NCBI GenBank assembly: GCA_032358165.1
Contig: JAALGY010000032.1
Coordinates: forward strand, 930,001 to 994,000
From: Diplosphaera chodatii
Lineage: Eukaryota; Chlorophyta; Trebouxiophyceae; Prasiolales; Stichococcaceae
DNA: 64,000 nt
Reading direction: 5' to 3'
The translations under genes were made by a program, and so were the position numbers. The notes beneath the pieces were generated by a model, which was not told the origin of the DNA, did no database searches, and was given only the letters and a program-made list of their open reading frames with translations. Shown here in pieces: positions 1-11,819 of the stretch (position 1 is the stretch's first letter; each line of letters starts with the position of its first letter).

Positions 1-3000
1 GTGCTGAGAGGTGCTCGGTGTTGAGCACGCTGATGAGCTGCGCGGCCAGTGCCTCGCCCTCGGGCGTGGCCGCCAGCTCCCGCAGCGTCACACGCCGCAG
101 CATCTGCAAAGCCACACCAGTTGCGCTCGGGTCAGGTGGTCAAGTCAGCGTGTGCCAACCTGTGAGGTTGCCAGGCTGTTCGACATCACGCTGGGCGACG
201 AAGCACGTGATATCTACAGCTGACAGCTATACGACAAGTGCTTGCAGAAAGGGTTGTAGCCTTCCAGAGCCACACCTGCTGCGTGTCTGGGGGCAGCCGG
301 GCGGCCAGGCGCCCCAGGTGGTGCGCCGACAGCAGGCGCACCAGGAACGCCCCCTCCGCTGCCCGCTGCGCCAGCGCTGCGATCTCTGCCGTCCTGCACA
401 CGATCGAACCAGGGTGCGCAGGCCAGGTGCTGGCGCCATTGCGGCAGCGCAAAGGACGGTTGAAAAATGCCAGGTGTGTGGGCTCCAGGTGGACTGAGGA
501 GCTTCAGCCCATATGTTGTCCTAGTCTGCTGTGGTCCCTGCTGTGGAGCCTCACAAGGATGCGGCAAGCTGACCATTATATCACGACTGTTGTTCAGGGT
601 GAGCCCGTGATCATGTATACTGCCTCGACTCCTGCTGCGAGCACGCCTGCTCACCGCTGCAGCTCCTGCTTCGCTGCCTCCTCCACGCGGGGGCGCTTGG
701 CGGCCGGCAGCCCGCCGCTGCGGCCGCCGCCGCCCCGCGTGTCAAACAGGCTGGACCAGCCGCGCCCCGAGTCTGCGCGCGCCCGCGCCCGGCTCAGCAC
801 GTCGCCCAGGAACGCCGCCAGCAGCCGCAGCCGGTCCTCCACCTCCTGGTGTGACATGTGAAGACATGGTCAATGATGAAAACTCTGCCTCCCCAGCATG
901 CCTGGACCAAAGCATTCCAGGAGCTGCCGGCCGCAGGTGGCCTCCTGTGAGGCTCTGAGCGGACGCCTTGTGTGGTGAGCAGCGGAGTGTGCTGGTGGCT
1001 GTCTGCAACAGAGGCAACCCTTCCTGCGGTCAAAACAGCCGACAAGGTCAGAAGCGGCAAAGCAAGGTCGAGGTGGTAGCACACCTGCAGGGCGTCTGGC
1101 GGCAGGGTGCAGGCGAGTATGCTGTCGGGGCGCCGCGGGTCGGCGGGCGCCGCCAGAGGCCGGTCCCCCAGGGGCGCGAGCAGCCGAGCCAGGAACAGCG
1201 ACAGACCCTGGTGCGCGCCGCTCCACCGTGGCTCCGCCACCGGCACCGCGGCCCCCATGTCGAAGCCGCCTGGGGAGCGGTGATCTGAAGCCTGTTGGAG
1301 CTGCGCGTATGCATGCTGGACCCCGAAACGAACAGTGTGGCTCCACACCGCATCACTATGTCTGCCAACCTCACAACGAACGTGGGGTACCTGGTCTAGG
1401 CTCGGGCTCTGCGGCTGGTTGGCTGTCGGCCTGGGACTCGGGCACACCTGCCAGGTTGGAGTCCTCCAGCGCAGCCCGCGCCGCCTGCTGCACACCCTGC
1501 AGCACATAAGGTACACCAGGGCTGAGCTGCTGAGCCTCACTACACCTTTGCCACTCCAAAGGGAGCTGGGAGGGTGTGATGTCGAAACATGAGGGGTGTC
1601 GTTGCAGGAGTGGGAGGTGGGAGGTGTTGGGAGGTAGGCACACCGCAGGGACAGCGGACAGGGGCGCGGCCGCCAGCTGGTAACACATGCAGGCGGCCTC
1701 AGCGGCGCCAAATGCCCTGAAGAAGGCCTCCAGCTTTGCCGGGCTGCGCTCCTGCTGGTCAGCAGCAGTTTGCTCAGCTCACTTTTGACATGCAAGCAGG
1801 AGTGCGATGAGTGATCTTACATTAGCATCATGCTGCTCATGAGGCTCACCTCGAGGATGGCCCACAGCATGTCCACAGGCCGCCGCCGTTCGAGCTGCAG
1901 CGTGCCCGAGGTGCTGACCTGTCGACAGTGACACGCAGCACGATGGTGGCTATCGGACCCTGGTCGCAGCAGTCCATTGCCTCTGACAAACTGGAGTGGC
2001 TATGGTGGCAGGGCAGAACGTAGTAGGCTGGCTCACCAGCACGTAGCGCGATGCTGGAAGGAACAGCTGCGAGCGCAGCTCGTCCTGCAGCGCAAAGTCT
2101 GCCGCGCCCGCCAGCGGCCGGGGGCCCTCCAGTGGCTGTATGGCGCAGGTCTCACCTGCAGGCTTGCGCAACTGTGTCTGGGCCTGGGCAAGTGCCTACA
2201 CAGACCGCCATGTGCAGCGAAGGAGTGACAAACCGTCTGGAGTGGCTCTCGCGCTGCTCCTGCGCATCACTGGTGAGAAGGTGGTAGGGCCGCTCACCAG
2301 GGATGGCCATGCCCAGCTCTGTCACGGCCTCCCGCAGTGCCGCAGATGCTGTGAGGGCGCCAGTGGCTGTGGCTGTCGGCGGAGCCGAGTGGTCCCGGGC
2401 AGTGGCCAGCAGCCCCGTGCGGCCATCCTACAGACCGCCCGCAGCCCAATGTAATTAGACCTCACGTAGATGCTTTGGCCATGCATGCTTTGCATGCGTA
2501 TCATAAACAAGCTACCTGCAAAGGATCAAGCATGATGTTGCACTGACAAGGCAGGTCGTGCAGGAACACACCTGGCCGCCCGCCTCAGCCAGCAGCAGGC
2601 CCACCCTGTGATAGCATGCCGCTGCCACCTCCAGACCCCTGCACCATTGTGCAAGGCAGAATCACAACAACGTGTTCACCAGACTGCAAATGGTCCTAGC
2701 CGGCTGCATCGCTTCTGCATATGCTCGCTACATCCGCACTGACACGCTTGCATTACACATAATGACAGTCGTTCCGCACTTGGACTGCTGCTGTGGCGCG
2801 TGACCGACACGGCCCTGGGGTGCGCCACCGGGCTGCGGCGGTGGCCCACGGCATATCTCCACCTGCCCACAAGCAGGCCACATGATGCTGCTGCTGCAAT
2901 TAGCTCACGATCACTACCCAACGCCGTGCACAACGACCATTCAGCCGTCTTTGCATCGCCCAGCCATGCATGGGAAGGACGGGCAGCGGTGGTGCTTGAG

Positions 3001-5295
3001 TACAATGCCAGGAAGTGAGGAGACCACGAGACCTGACTCCAATGTTGCTCTGTGAGGGGTGGCAAACCTGTAGGTGGGACGGCCGTGGAGCCTGCGCCAT
3101 GGATCCGGGCATGGCAGAGCTTTGCATGGAGAAGTACACGCGGCGGCCGTCAAGCGTGACGACCAGCAGGTGCAGGCGGCTGGACTCGCGTGGCGGGATG
3201 ACTGTCATGTGCGCGATGGCCGCGCCCTTCTTGTCATTTGCGGTGCGACCGCCAAAGATGTCACGGCCTGTTGTTCCAGGCGCCAGCAGTCGGTCAGCAA
3301 TGCACACAGTCGGTAACGACATCACGTCGCAGATGCATGTGGCTGCCAGACGAGCCTGACTGTTCTGCAGGATCCCAAGCAAGCACTACTGCAGCCGCAC
3401 CACCAGGAGCATTGACGGCCTTGGCCATCAGGTCGGCCAACTCCGCCTTGCGCACCGGGCCCTCATTGCCGGTCGCACCAATGTCGAACAATACTAGCTG
3501 CAGCACAAGTGTTCAACGGAGTTGGCTGCTGTCAAAAAGCATGGTCTGCGCACACCTTAGGACCATCGGTGGTTTACCATTAGAGGCTGCGCCGACCATA
3601 CAAGAGCACAGGAACACAATCGATCACAGTTCGTGTCGTCGTTCAGGGTCCATGCACTGATTGACCTGACCGCATCAGAGCACAGCCGCACCTCGTTGTT
3701 GCCGGTGCGCGCATAGAGGGCGCCTCGCGCGTCGTCCACGAGCAGCTCCACGATGGGGCTGGCTGCGCGCTGCAGGAAGGAGGGCAGGTAGTCCCACAGC
3801 CCACCCGTGTGGCAGACCTGCAAGAAGCGGCAGGGTTTAGACCGCGGTTTCTGGCTCAGCCGACCCAATTGACAAACTTTTGCCCCCACAGTCCTAGTGG
3901 GTGCTGCGGCCGGCAGATGACGCTGCACCTTCTTGCAGCCGGCGCTGCGGCCCGCTGCATACTTCAGCTCGTACAGCCGCCCGTCTGCCCCGCCCATGAA
4001 GATGCGGCCTCCTTTGTATCAACATAGCATGGAGATGACGTCGTTTCGCAGGACATTACAATCAAGCTGAAATTGCTTTCTCAGCATATGCCGCAGTCAC
4101 AGAGTGCAGCGCCATCCCAACCTGAAACCTACCGGGTGCCAGCTGCGCATGTCATGATGACATTGTCGGACGGCACGGCGTAAGCTGGTAGCGGCTGCAG
4201 TGCCAGCTCAACATAGGGGTCGCCCTGCCCGGTTCCCCCTGGTCCACAGGCTACCCCAAGCAGCACGATCTGCACACGCAGGCGACTGAACTGACGAAAA
4301 GACATGTGTGCAACGGCCATTGACGGCAAGTGTCAGCTTCCACGAGCAGGTGCAGCTGAGCCACCAGCAGAATGCATGGGGACCAAGCAGTAATGAAGAC
4401 GAGTTGCAGGTGCTGCTCGCCTCTGTGGTGGTGCAGATGACCAGCAAGTGGCTGATGGCCTCTGCAAAGACGCCTGGCCGTGGCCGCACCAGCTGCACCG
4501 TCGCGATCGCCTGCTGCTCCTCTGAGTAGCTCACTGGCACATCGTTCCTGCGAAATATAGTGACACGTCCGTCAGCACGCGCCCGCAAGCATGCCATCGG
4601 TTGCTCCTCTGCAAGTCACATTTATAGAGCAGCAGGCAACGACGATCGCCCACCAGCGATCGAGCCGCCACAGGAACAGCTCGTTGTCGACCGACGCCCA
4701 GGCTCGGCGGATCTCGGGAAATACGCCGCAGAAAGCGACCGTCTGCACGGCATTGTACCGCTCCAGCACCGGCTGCGGCAGCTCCGATAGCTGTGTGAGC
4801 GGTCGCAGCAGTGACGGCCACTGCATGCATCATCCAGACGGTCAGCGCTGACATCAGCTGCCTGCAGGGCTCACTTGACCCGGGCGGCCTCCTGTCAGCG
4901 GTCACACGTGGCAGGTGGCTGCCGCTGCCGGCAATGCCAGCGGCATGGCGCACATGGCGCCGCCTTGGCAGCAGTCTGACATGGTCCACAATGGACTCCC
5001 TATACCATCATGTTTCCCACATCACAACATCGCTGGTTCAGCTCACCCCAGGGGGTTGGAAAGAGTACTGCGACTCCCTAGTCGAACTGTGCAGCAGATC
5101 AAAGAGGTCGGTCTGCTTGTTGTCGGCTCCTGCAATGCGATTGACATGCTTCCACGCTGCAGAGGCGATGTCCAGATCTGCAGGCCGTTTGACCACGCTG
5201 GAGGCCGCGCGTGGGCTGCTATAGTTTGGTGCACTTGGTGATGCATAGCCATTGCCACCCTGCCAAGCCGTCGGCGGGGGCGTGCCGCCCGCCAT
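1..5295 (-). CDS. NUP155: Nucleoporin NUP155 (plant type), multi-exon, 3' part outside the window
   Basis: Scaffold nucleoporin of the nuclear pore inner ring: an N-terminal beta-propeller followed by an alpha-solenoid. Translated exons on the minus strand follow plant NUP155 in order. An N-terminal exon (5047-5295) comes first, then VFPEIRRAWASVDNELFLWR (about 4680-4740), PGVFAEAISHLLVI (about 4430-4480), DPYVELALQPLPAY (about 4180-4225) and FMGGADGRLYELKY (about 3950-3995). Next come PIVELLVDDARGALYART, LLVVTLDGRRVYFSM (about 3125-3165), RRPVDMLWAILE (about 1855-1890), AFFRAFGAAEAACMCYQLAA (about 1680-1735), AEPRWSGAHQGLSLFLARLL (about 1170-1230), and solenoid helices near 650-857, 300-420 and 1-110. 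I prefer the ATG at 5295 (MAGGTPPP); an in-frame ATG at 5337 is possible. The last solenoid segments and the stop lie left of base 1. Identity is firm; exon edges are approximate. Confidence 0.9.
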
Positions 5296-5588
5296 GCTTG
5301 CAGGAGCAATGGTTCTCTGATCACAGAGCAGAACCAACTGTTTTGACGCTTGATCAGCTTGGTGAGATTGGCTGCATGCATGAATGATTAGTTACTTTGA
5401 AGCTACACGGACTGGGTGCGTTGCTAATATTAATAGTCAGAGTTGGGGCCGCAGCGTGGTTTTGCAGCGGCGACACTGCTCATGGAAAAGTACTTGCTGA
5501 ATGTTGACGTGGTGATGCAGCTGCACAAGCTGGGTGTTTGCAGACAGATATACCTCGGGTAAACCTGAAGAGAATGTGTTGCTTTCGG

Positions 5589-7331
5589 TCATACGGGCTG
5601 CAGAACAACGCCAAACATGAAGCCATTGCTGAGGGATGGCAGTGCGTTGTCACGGCCCGTGCTGCTGGCTGGGCGGCGAAACGGGTTCATGGTCACCGGC
5701 ATTGCCAGCGGCGAGCCAGTCAGCGCCACGGCCATGGCAGCGGCCCGCAGCGCTGCCTCCTCGCAATAGTCTGTGAACAGTGCAGGCACGCCCACTGGCA
5801 GGCTCTGCAGTGTGGGTGCCCACGACGGGTACGCAGCCAAACCTGCAGCGTGCAGCTGGCTGTGTGAGCATGCAGCTTCGCACGCAATCGGGTGTGGGGA
5901 AGCAAGACACTATGATCAGATGCGCAAGTAGTCCAGGACGGCTGGACTTGCCTGCATTGGGGGCAAAAATGAGGTCTGGCGCCTGAAATGTCGCCTGCTT
6001 GACCATGTGATGGTACAGCCCTCGGCAGAACGTCACCCATAAACGCCCATCACCTGCATGTGACGGTGGACGGCTAACCGAGCCAACTGTTGATCAGGCG
6101 ATCCGCAGTAGGTAGTGACACTACCTGTGCATGAGCATTTGTATGCATCTTGATGGTGCGAGCTATCCTATTCACAGAGGTGATGTTTGCAACACGTACC
6201 AAGAACCTCTGTTGTGCGGTCCATGCCCTCTGGCACGTCTGGCCCAACCATCAGTATGTGCATCGAGGTGCCGGCGCCTGGCTGTGATAGCAGGTCCTTC
6301 AAGACCTCGAAGATGGGCCATATGTCCAGCTCTTTCTGGGGACCTGCCGGAACAGGTACCAAGCGCTCGACACTGGCTGTGCAGCTGCAAGCAAAATGCA
6401 CATGACAGTCCACCTTCACATGACGTGCATCGATGAGCATGCCTTCTCATCACTTGCCAAGCAAGTGCAGTGTGAGGTTTGCCGGCACAGGCTTGTCGCC
6501 AAGCGCCCACTTGACAGCCCAGTACAATGTCAGTGGCGTGTCCAACAGCAGCGCTGCAGCAAATGCCAAAGCACTTTTCCTCAATCCTGCAGACGGATCT
6601 CATCTGCTGCCTTCAAACAGGCACTGGCATGTTGCATCGTCACTCCAGGACGGCACCTGCTGGATGGGACGTGGGCAGCCCCTGGCAGGCATAGAAGTCA
6701 CCCCATGACACGCATGCGCTCAGCTGATTGCTGCCCTCCTGCATGTGGACTGTGCTGCCAGTGTACAGTGTAGACCGTCCTTGTATGCCAGCATGTGCCG
6801 CTTTGGAGGGTTGGAACACGCATCAGGCAAAAGAGCAGCTGCATTGGCACCTGGATACCACTCCCAAACACGTCTGAAATGGCTGCTCCCTTTGGTGCCA
6901 GGCTGCCCCAGGGCTGCCGTAGCCCGCACGGGCATTCTCTCTGCCAAAGTCCAAGGTTGTGAAGCCCATGGCGGTGCAGGAAACCGCACATCGTTGCTGT
7001 GCCAGTATCGATACCTGATGTGAGCTCCTCGGCAAAGGTGAATGGCAGCTGATGTAGCTCCTATGATCGACGGCACCCACTTGCCACGGCCCCATGTGAC
7101 GTTCAACTCAGGCACTGCAGGCTGGTCTGGAAGCAATCTTGATACACAGCATGTAAGCCGCAGAGTCACCTTGCAGCGGCCAAGCTGCTGCGCCATCCGT
7201 GCACATTCATCTGCATGCCCAAGCACCCGTGTATGCCGCCGAAGATGCTCGTTCGAGCAGTAGAACATGGCCTTGCATCCCGGACACGTGATAGCGGCAG
7301 GTCTGCCGCAAATCTGGCACTCATGCTGCAT
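5589..7331 (-). CDS. MYND zinc-finger protein with MSS51-type C-terminal domain
   Basis: The predicted N-terminus carries a MYND zinc finger: CQICGRPAAITCPGC, then MFYCSNEHLRRHTRVLGH and a final Cys (about 7210-7325), with the expected Cys/His spacing. Later exons include ELDIWPIFEVLKDLL and MHILMVGPDVP (about 6240-6350), HMVKQATFQAPDLIFAPNAG (about 5955-6015) and a last exon with VPALFTDYCEEAALRAA and MPVTMNPFRRPA (about 5690-5790). This C-terminal pattern is that of the MSS51 C-terminal domain found in ZMYND15/MSS51-like proteins. Yeast Mss51 acts in mitochondrial COX1 expression, but function in algae cannot be assumed. The ATG at 7331 gives a start two residues before the zinc finger; a GTG-initiated extension to 7430 is less likely. 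The 3' end is 294 bp upstream of the NUP155 start, on the same strand. Confidence 0.78.
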
Positions 7332-8152
7332 TGCTGTGGCGCTGCATGCTACTTGGATGTGTCGTGAACTGTCAAAGAGCAAGCAATCCGCACGCAATAG
7401 ATGCGGTGCTATTTGACGCTTGTGCACCAAGGCGCTGACCCAAACAGGTCGCTGGCATCATGCACCAGAGGTGCAGGGCTTGCGCTAAATTCGCTTGCGC
7501 AAGCCTGTATGGCGACGTTGAGTCAAACGGATGAGGGTCTGCATGTGTTTCGACATTTCCTGTGTGCGACACTGAGCTCATTATGCTCAGTCACGCTGCA
7601 AGCATGCGCAGTGCTTGCTGCACGGGGGGATCTTGCTATGCATGTCAAGATCTTGTGCAGCGGATCATCATGTTTGCCAGCATTCTTCAATTGCAGCACC
7701 GCACCTGAACGTATCAACGCGTAGGATCTTGCCAGCCCAATACTGCTCACCGCTAGAGAGGTGTCCGCAACGGAGTTGCCAGAACCTTGTCAGCATGATC
7801 TGCTGTCGGTCAGCAGGCGGCAGTGTCTGCCGCGTGCCAGCCAGCACCCAGTCAGCGGCTTGCCTGCCAACACACGTAAGCTAGATATGCCCTGTTTGCT
7901 GTTGCCTCACCACTGTACTGGTTTTCGTCAGCAACACTCACGCATGCACGCAGGCGCCCCAGCCATTGCGGCAATATACTCAGAAATGCAGCAGCTTCTC
8001 GGGCAGTATACGTCACCTGCAACGGTGTCGCACTCGACCGCAGCGTGCACTGGCAGGTGCGACCAAGTGTTGTGGCCCAGTGTCATGCCGTGGCCACACC
8101 ACAACGGGCACCAGGACATAGTGTGCGAGAGTGGCTGGTGGTTGTTGCAGCC
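7332..8152. promoter_or_regulatory. Divergent intergenic region
   Basis: About 820 bp between two divergently transcribed genes (MYND protein, minus; chalcone-isomerase-fold protein, plus). No conserved coding segment was recognised. It probably holds both promoters and 5' UTRs, and perhaps an upstream exon of the plus-strand gene. No specific promoter element could be assigned. Confidence 0.35.
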
Positions 8153-9660
8153 ATGGCAGCACATGCTGACGCCGGCATCCAAGTTGAGGCTGGTGGCATG
8201 AGCTTCCCTCTGGTCCGCACCTTCTGGACTGGGGATGCGCAGCGGAATCTGGGCGCAGCGGTAGGCTCGTGTCACAGCGGGCAAACCAATGGGTTGCAGT
8301 ACAGTGGAAAACTGATGGGCTGCAAGCGGCGCTTGCTGAAGCCATTGCGTGCATGTTTGAGTTTCTAAGCGTGTGCGAAGGTGCTGCCTGATGCCAATTG
8401 CAGGTCCGCTCAAAGAAGTTTGCTTTTGTTGGGGTGAAGGTGGGCTGATGTATTGCAATGGTAACCAACCTCTGCTTCGACTGCCAGTTTTGTGTCAAGC
8501 TACAGACTTACAAGAACGTGGTCGTGTTCCCGAAGGTATATGCAATTGCCTTGTTCGTGGAGGCTGACCGAGCAGCAAAAGAGCTGGGTGTGCGGGAACG
8601 CGGTGAGCGTGATAAAGCCACATTGTTGGCTGTGGGCTGCGATGTCGCGGAGTGAGCACTCCTGTCACAATTATGCATCCTGCTGCAGGTGGCTTCTTCA
8701 CGGACGCCCCTGATTCTGACTACGCGCTGGCCATCACTGATGGAGCCTTCACCAAAGCTCTGGTCATCCAGCTTGCTCGCAAGGTGCATCATCTCTACAT
8801 CCGCCAAGTGTAAGCAACATGGGATAGGCACCTCCGTGGTCATAGGTGTGCAGCTGCATCAAAGCCATGAGATACTGACATGACCTTTTGGTCCCAGCAT
8901 GCAATTTTGGGATTCACAGGTGGAGGGCGAGCAGTTTGTGGGCGCCATCTCAGAGGCCTTGGAGCCCCGCATGCGCCTGACGGGCGAAATGGCAACACTG
9001 GAGAAATTCAATGTGAGAGGGTATCCGCCGCGAGTGAACTCATGGGCATGCTCTACACACCTGAAGCCAACGTGTTGCATGCTCTACAATTTATTGTACG
9101 CCTGTTGCACGCACATCCACGCCAGCGAATACCGCTTGCAGGCCTTCTTCCAGTCGAAGCAGTCGCTCGAGAAGGGCACCATCATCACGCTGCTGTGGCG
9201 GCCGGAGGGCGTACTGGAGATTCTGCTGCGGGAGTCAGACGAGGGCCTCGACTACTCGCGGGTGCGCCGTATAGCATGCAGCTTGGTGGTGGATATCCTC
9301 AGCTGCTAGCGCCTACCAGGACTTGTCTCTGGCTCTGTCAAAGGCTTACAAAAGGATATCTTCTGTTGCCTCAGCAACTGCCATCGCTGTTGTACGAGAA
9401 GGCCCCACACCAGCAAGCTGGTTGTCCGCCGGTGCATGTGTTGGTTGATTACAGATGTGATTGTCGTCACGACGTTGCTGCTCTTTGCACAGGCACAGCC
9501 AGATGAGCGGCTGGAGTCGCCGTCGCTGTGCCGGGCCCTGTACGAGGTGTACCTGGGCAGCAGCCCCGTCATCCCAGATGCCATTGGTGTTTGGGCCGCG
9601 GGCACCAAGCGGCTGCTAGAGAGCGAGAACGAGAAGCGCAGCACACGACGGGGCCTGTAG
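8153..9660 (+). CDS. Chalcone-isomerase-fold (CHI-like / fatty-acid-binding type) protein, six exons
   Basis: Exons join in consistent phase: 8153-8260, 8488-8602, 8689-8783, 8920-9012, 9142-9261 and 9493-9660. The product reads through VEAGGMSFPLVRTFW, a GAAFCVKLQTY junction, VYAIALFVEADRAAKELG, TDGAFTKALVIQLARK joined to VEGEQFVGAISEAL, then FFQSKQSLEKGTIITLLW and PDERLESPSLCRALYEVYLG. This is the layout of the chalcone-isomerase superfamily: an LGxGVR-like turn, the KVYAxALYVE strand, the SxKSLxKGT strand and the final LYxxYLG helix. In algae such proteins are usually non-enzymatic FAP/CHIL-type members, often plastid-targeted fatty-acid binders. No plastid transit peptide is evident from the ATG at 8153, so a further upstream start or exon remains possible. 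The TAG stop is at 9658. Confidence 0.8.
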
Positions 9661-10186
9661 TCAGCGATTTGGCACATTCAGCCTGCAGTCCTAAGCACTG
9701 CCGGTCTGTGCCTAGGTGTACCTGCTCCTTGAGTGCGGTGTCAGCGTGCTGCAATCAAGATAGGCAACGGCACAGTCGAAAGGGGCTGCCTCTGCTGGCA
9801 CCTTGTTAGTAACCCACCGGCTCCCGCCATGCAAGCTTCCCGCGAACCTGTGCTCATGCCTTGGTCCCGTTATCGTGCTCGCGACATGTAGCATTGCACC
9901 CGCACAGGCAGTCCACGTTCGTAGTGACCGTCGGAACCATCTGCTGTCCCGATACTGTAGTGCGGTCATGCCAGCGATCTGACAAGCGACCACACTGCAC
10001 TATGTATACGTCCGGAAGCACATAGCGCCCATCGAGCAGTGCAACGATACTATGCTTGGTAGCTCATTGAGCTCACGGCGATGCTTGATAGCATACACGG
10101 CACAAGTCTGTCGCAGCAGTTCCTGACGAGTCTTCTTGGTCAAGCGAGACCGCACTCACAGCATCAAGTTCAGGCTACGTGCGAGG
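9661..10186. other. Intergenic stretch, nothing recognised
   Basis: About 530 bp between two plus-strand genes. No conserved coding segment or RNA gene was seen. It should contain the 3' UTR of the chalcone-isomerase-fold gene and the promoter of the Gln-rich protein gene. Confidence 0.4.
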
Positions 10187-11348
10187 ATGGTGAAACGCCC
10201 TCTCGAGGAGGAGACTGGGCAGGTGAGTGGCAACCGTGGTATAAGGCTCATTATGCTTGAAAGATGCGACGCATGCAGAAGCGCATCACAAACTGTCGGT
10301 GGTACAGCATGAGTGACGCTTATGACGCAGGCCTTGCCATGTGCAGAACCTGGACTCAATATGCAGAGCAGTGAAGCGGCTGCACACATCTTCTGGAACC
10401 ACTTCACAGCAGGTGGTGCACCGTTCCGAGCTTGCAGCAGTACTGGCCCTGATGCGACCTGCGCCTCTGCTGCATGTGCAGACCTACGTCATCAACACCC
10501 CTGCCCGCACCACGCCACCATACTTCACTTTACTGCCTGCGCAGATCCCCGGCAGCGCCGCTTTGGAAGCTGGGCCAGATCATCTTGCCGGCCTGCACCC
10601 AGGCGCAGCCCAGCAGCAGCAGTCCACAGCTGCTGGTGGGATGCCATTGCTCCCTAATGGCCAGCTGCCAGCTGTCGGCGTAGCGAGGCCCAGCTGGAGT
10701 GGCGCCGGACCCAGTGCTGCGGCTGCAGCATCAGATGCACAGCAGTATGGACTCCTGCCAGGGTACCAGAGTGTTCACCGGCAAGGTGCAGACACACCGG
10801 CAGTGCAGCATGCAGGCCACCACCAGCAGGATGCGTTGCATGAGCAGCTGCATCAGCAGAAGCTGTTGCACGAGCAGCAGTATCTGGCTCGCCAGCAGCA
10901 AGCACAGCAGCAGCAGCAGCAGCACATGCAACAGCACATGCACCACCAGCAGGGCATGCGGCAGCAGGGCGACAGCCCAGACTACGCGGGGCCCTCAACG
11001 CCGCGCCAGGTACCCAGATCTTTTGCCCTACCGAGAACTGAGCTTTGTAGCATGCAGAGTATGTCTGCATGCGGTGCCAAAAAGTCCTTGTCCACTGGCT
11101 TCGAGCTTCATTCTTGCTGAGCCGCATCTTTCTTGGGCTTCTGGCGGAACAGCAACCCTGTGCAGACATCAGTGTCATGGTCACAGGCTGAAGATGAGCA
11201 CACGCCCGCAGCACTGCTTGCGCGCCAGTGCTTGGCATACGAGGCACCCAACACGCTGCTCAAAGAACTGCACTTCGAGCGGCTACGTCGGTTGACGCTG
11301 TCAGATGACGGCGGCCCTGGCAGCGTTAGCCGATGGCGCTTCCAATAG
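10187..11348 (+). CDS. Gln/His-rich low-complexity protein, function unknown
   Basis: A short first exon (10187-10222, MVKRPLEEETGQ) ends at a good donor (CAG/GTGAGT). It joins in phase to an exon starting at 10346 (NLDSICRAVKRLH). The long second exon continues through a conserved-looking segment (HRSELAAVLALMRPAPLLHV) into a low-complexity region rich in Gln and His (about 10860-10990, with runs of CAG/CAC codons). It ends near 11008 before a GTACCC donor. The last exon (from about 11170) encodes ALLARQCLAYEAPNTLLKEL and HFERLRRLTL and stops with TAG at 11346. The basic KRP/VKRL motifs at the N-terminus and the Gln-rich middle would suit a nuclear regulatory protein, but I do not recognise the family. 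The acceptor of the last exon is uncertain. Confidence 0.5.
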
Positions 11349-11819
11349 GTGGTGCAGCCATGCATGTTCACTGTCGACCTGCTCGGCTTGTGCGCCCAGT
11401 ATATTCAACAGGCTTTGTTACATTTGTAGCATTACGTTATTTTGGGGGGAGGGCACCCAGCGATTCAGACGAGAACGCAGTTGCATTACATTGCGGTGCC
11501 ACGCTGTTCGCCTCCTTGCGAGTTGTGCAGCGGTGCTACCTGGCAAAGCATTTTGGAGGTGCGGCGTATCGATCCCCGTACCCCGTAACTCTCCCAGGCT
11601 CATTCAGCGTAATGTACGGTGATTACGTAATATTACGAGCTGGAATTACGTAATATTCGCAAGAAACCCGTCAGTTCAGTGCGCAGGCGAGTCATGCCAT
11701 GCCTTCGTCAAAGAAACCATCCCACGTGGTGTTGCCGGTCTCCTTGTCCTACATTCTCGCAAATTTATCGTCAGTGTGCGCGCTTGTGTGGGCCCGCAGC
11801 CTGTTGGTGCATGCTCACT
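11349..11819. other. Convergent intergenic region
   Basis: About 470 bp between the end of the Gln-rich gene (plus) and the end of the SET-domain gene (minus). It is locally AT-richer than the exons and contains the 13-bp direct repeat listed separately. No coding segment was recognised. Confidence 0.4.
11622..11657. repeat. Direct repeat of a 13-bp AT-rich word containing palindromic TTACGTAA
   Basis: ATTACGTAATATT occurs at 11622-11634 and again at 11645-11657, separated by 10 bp. Each copy contains the palindrome TTACGTAA. It lies between two convergent genes. Its role is unknown. Confidence 0.8.
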
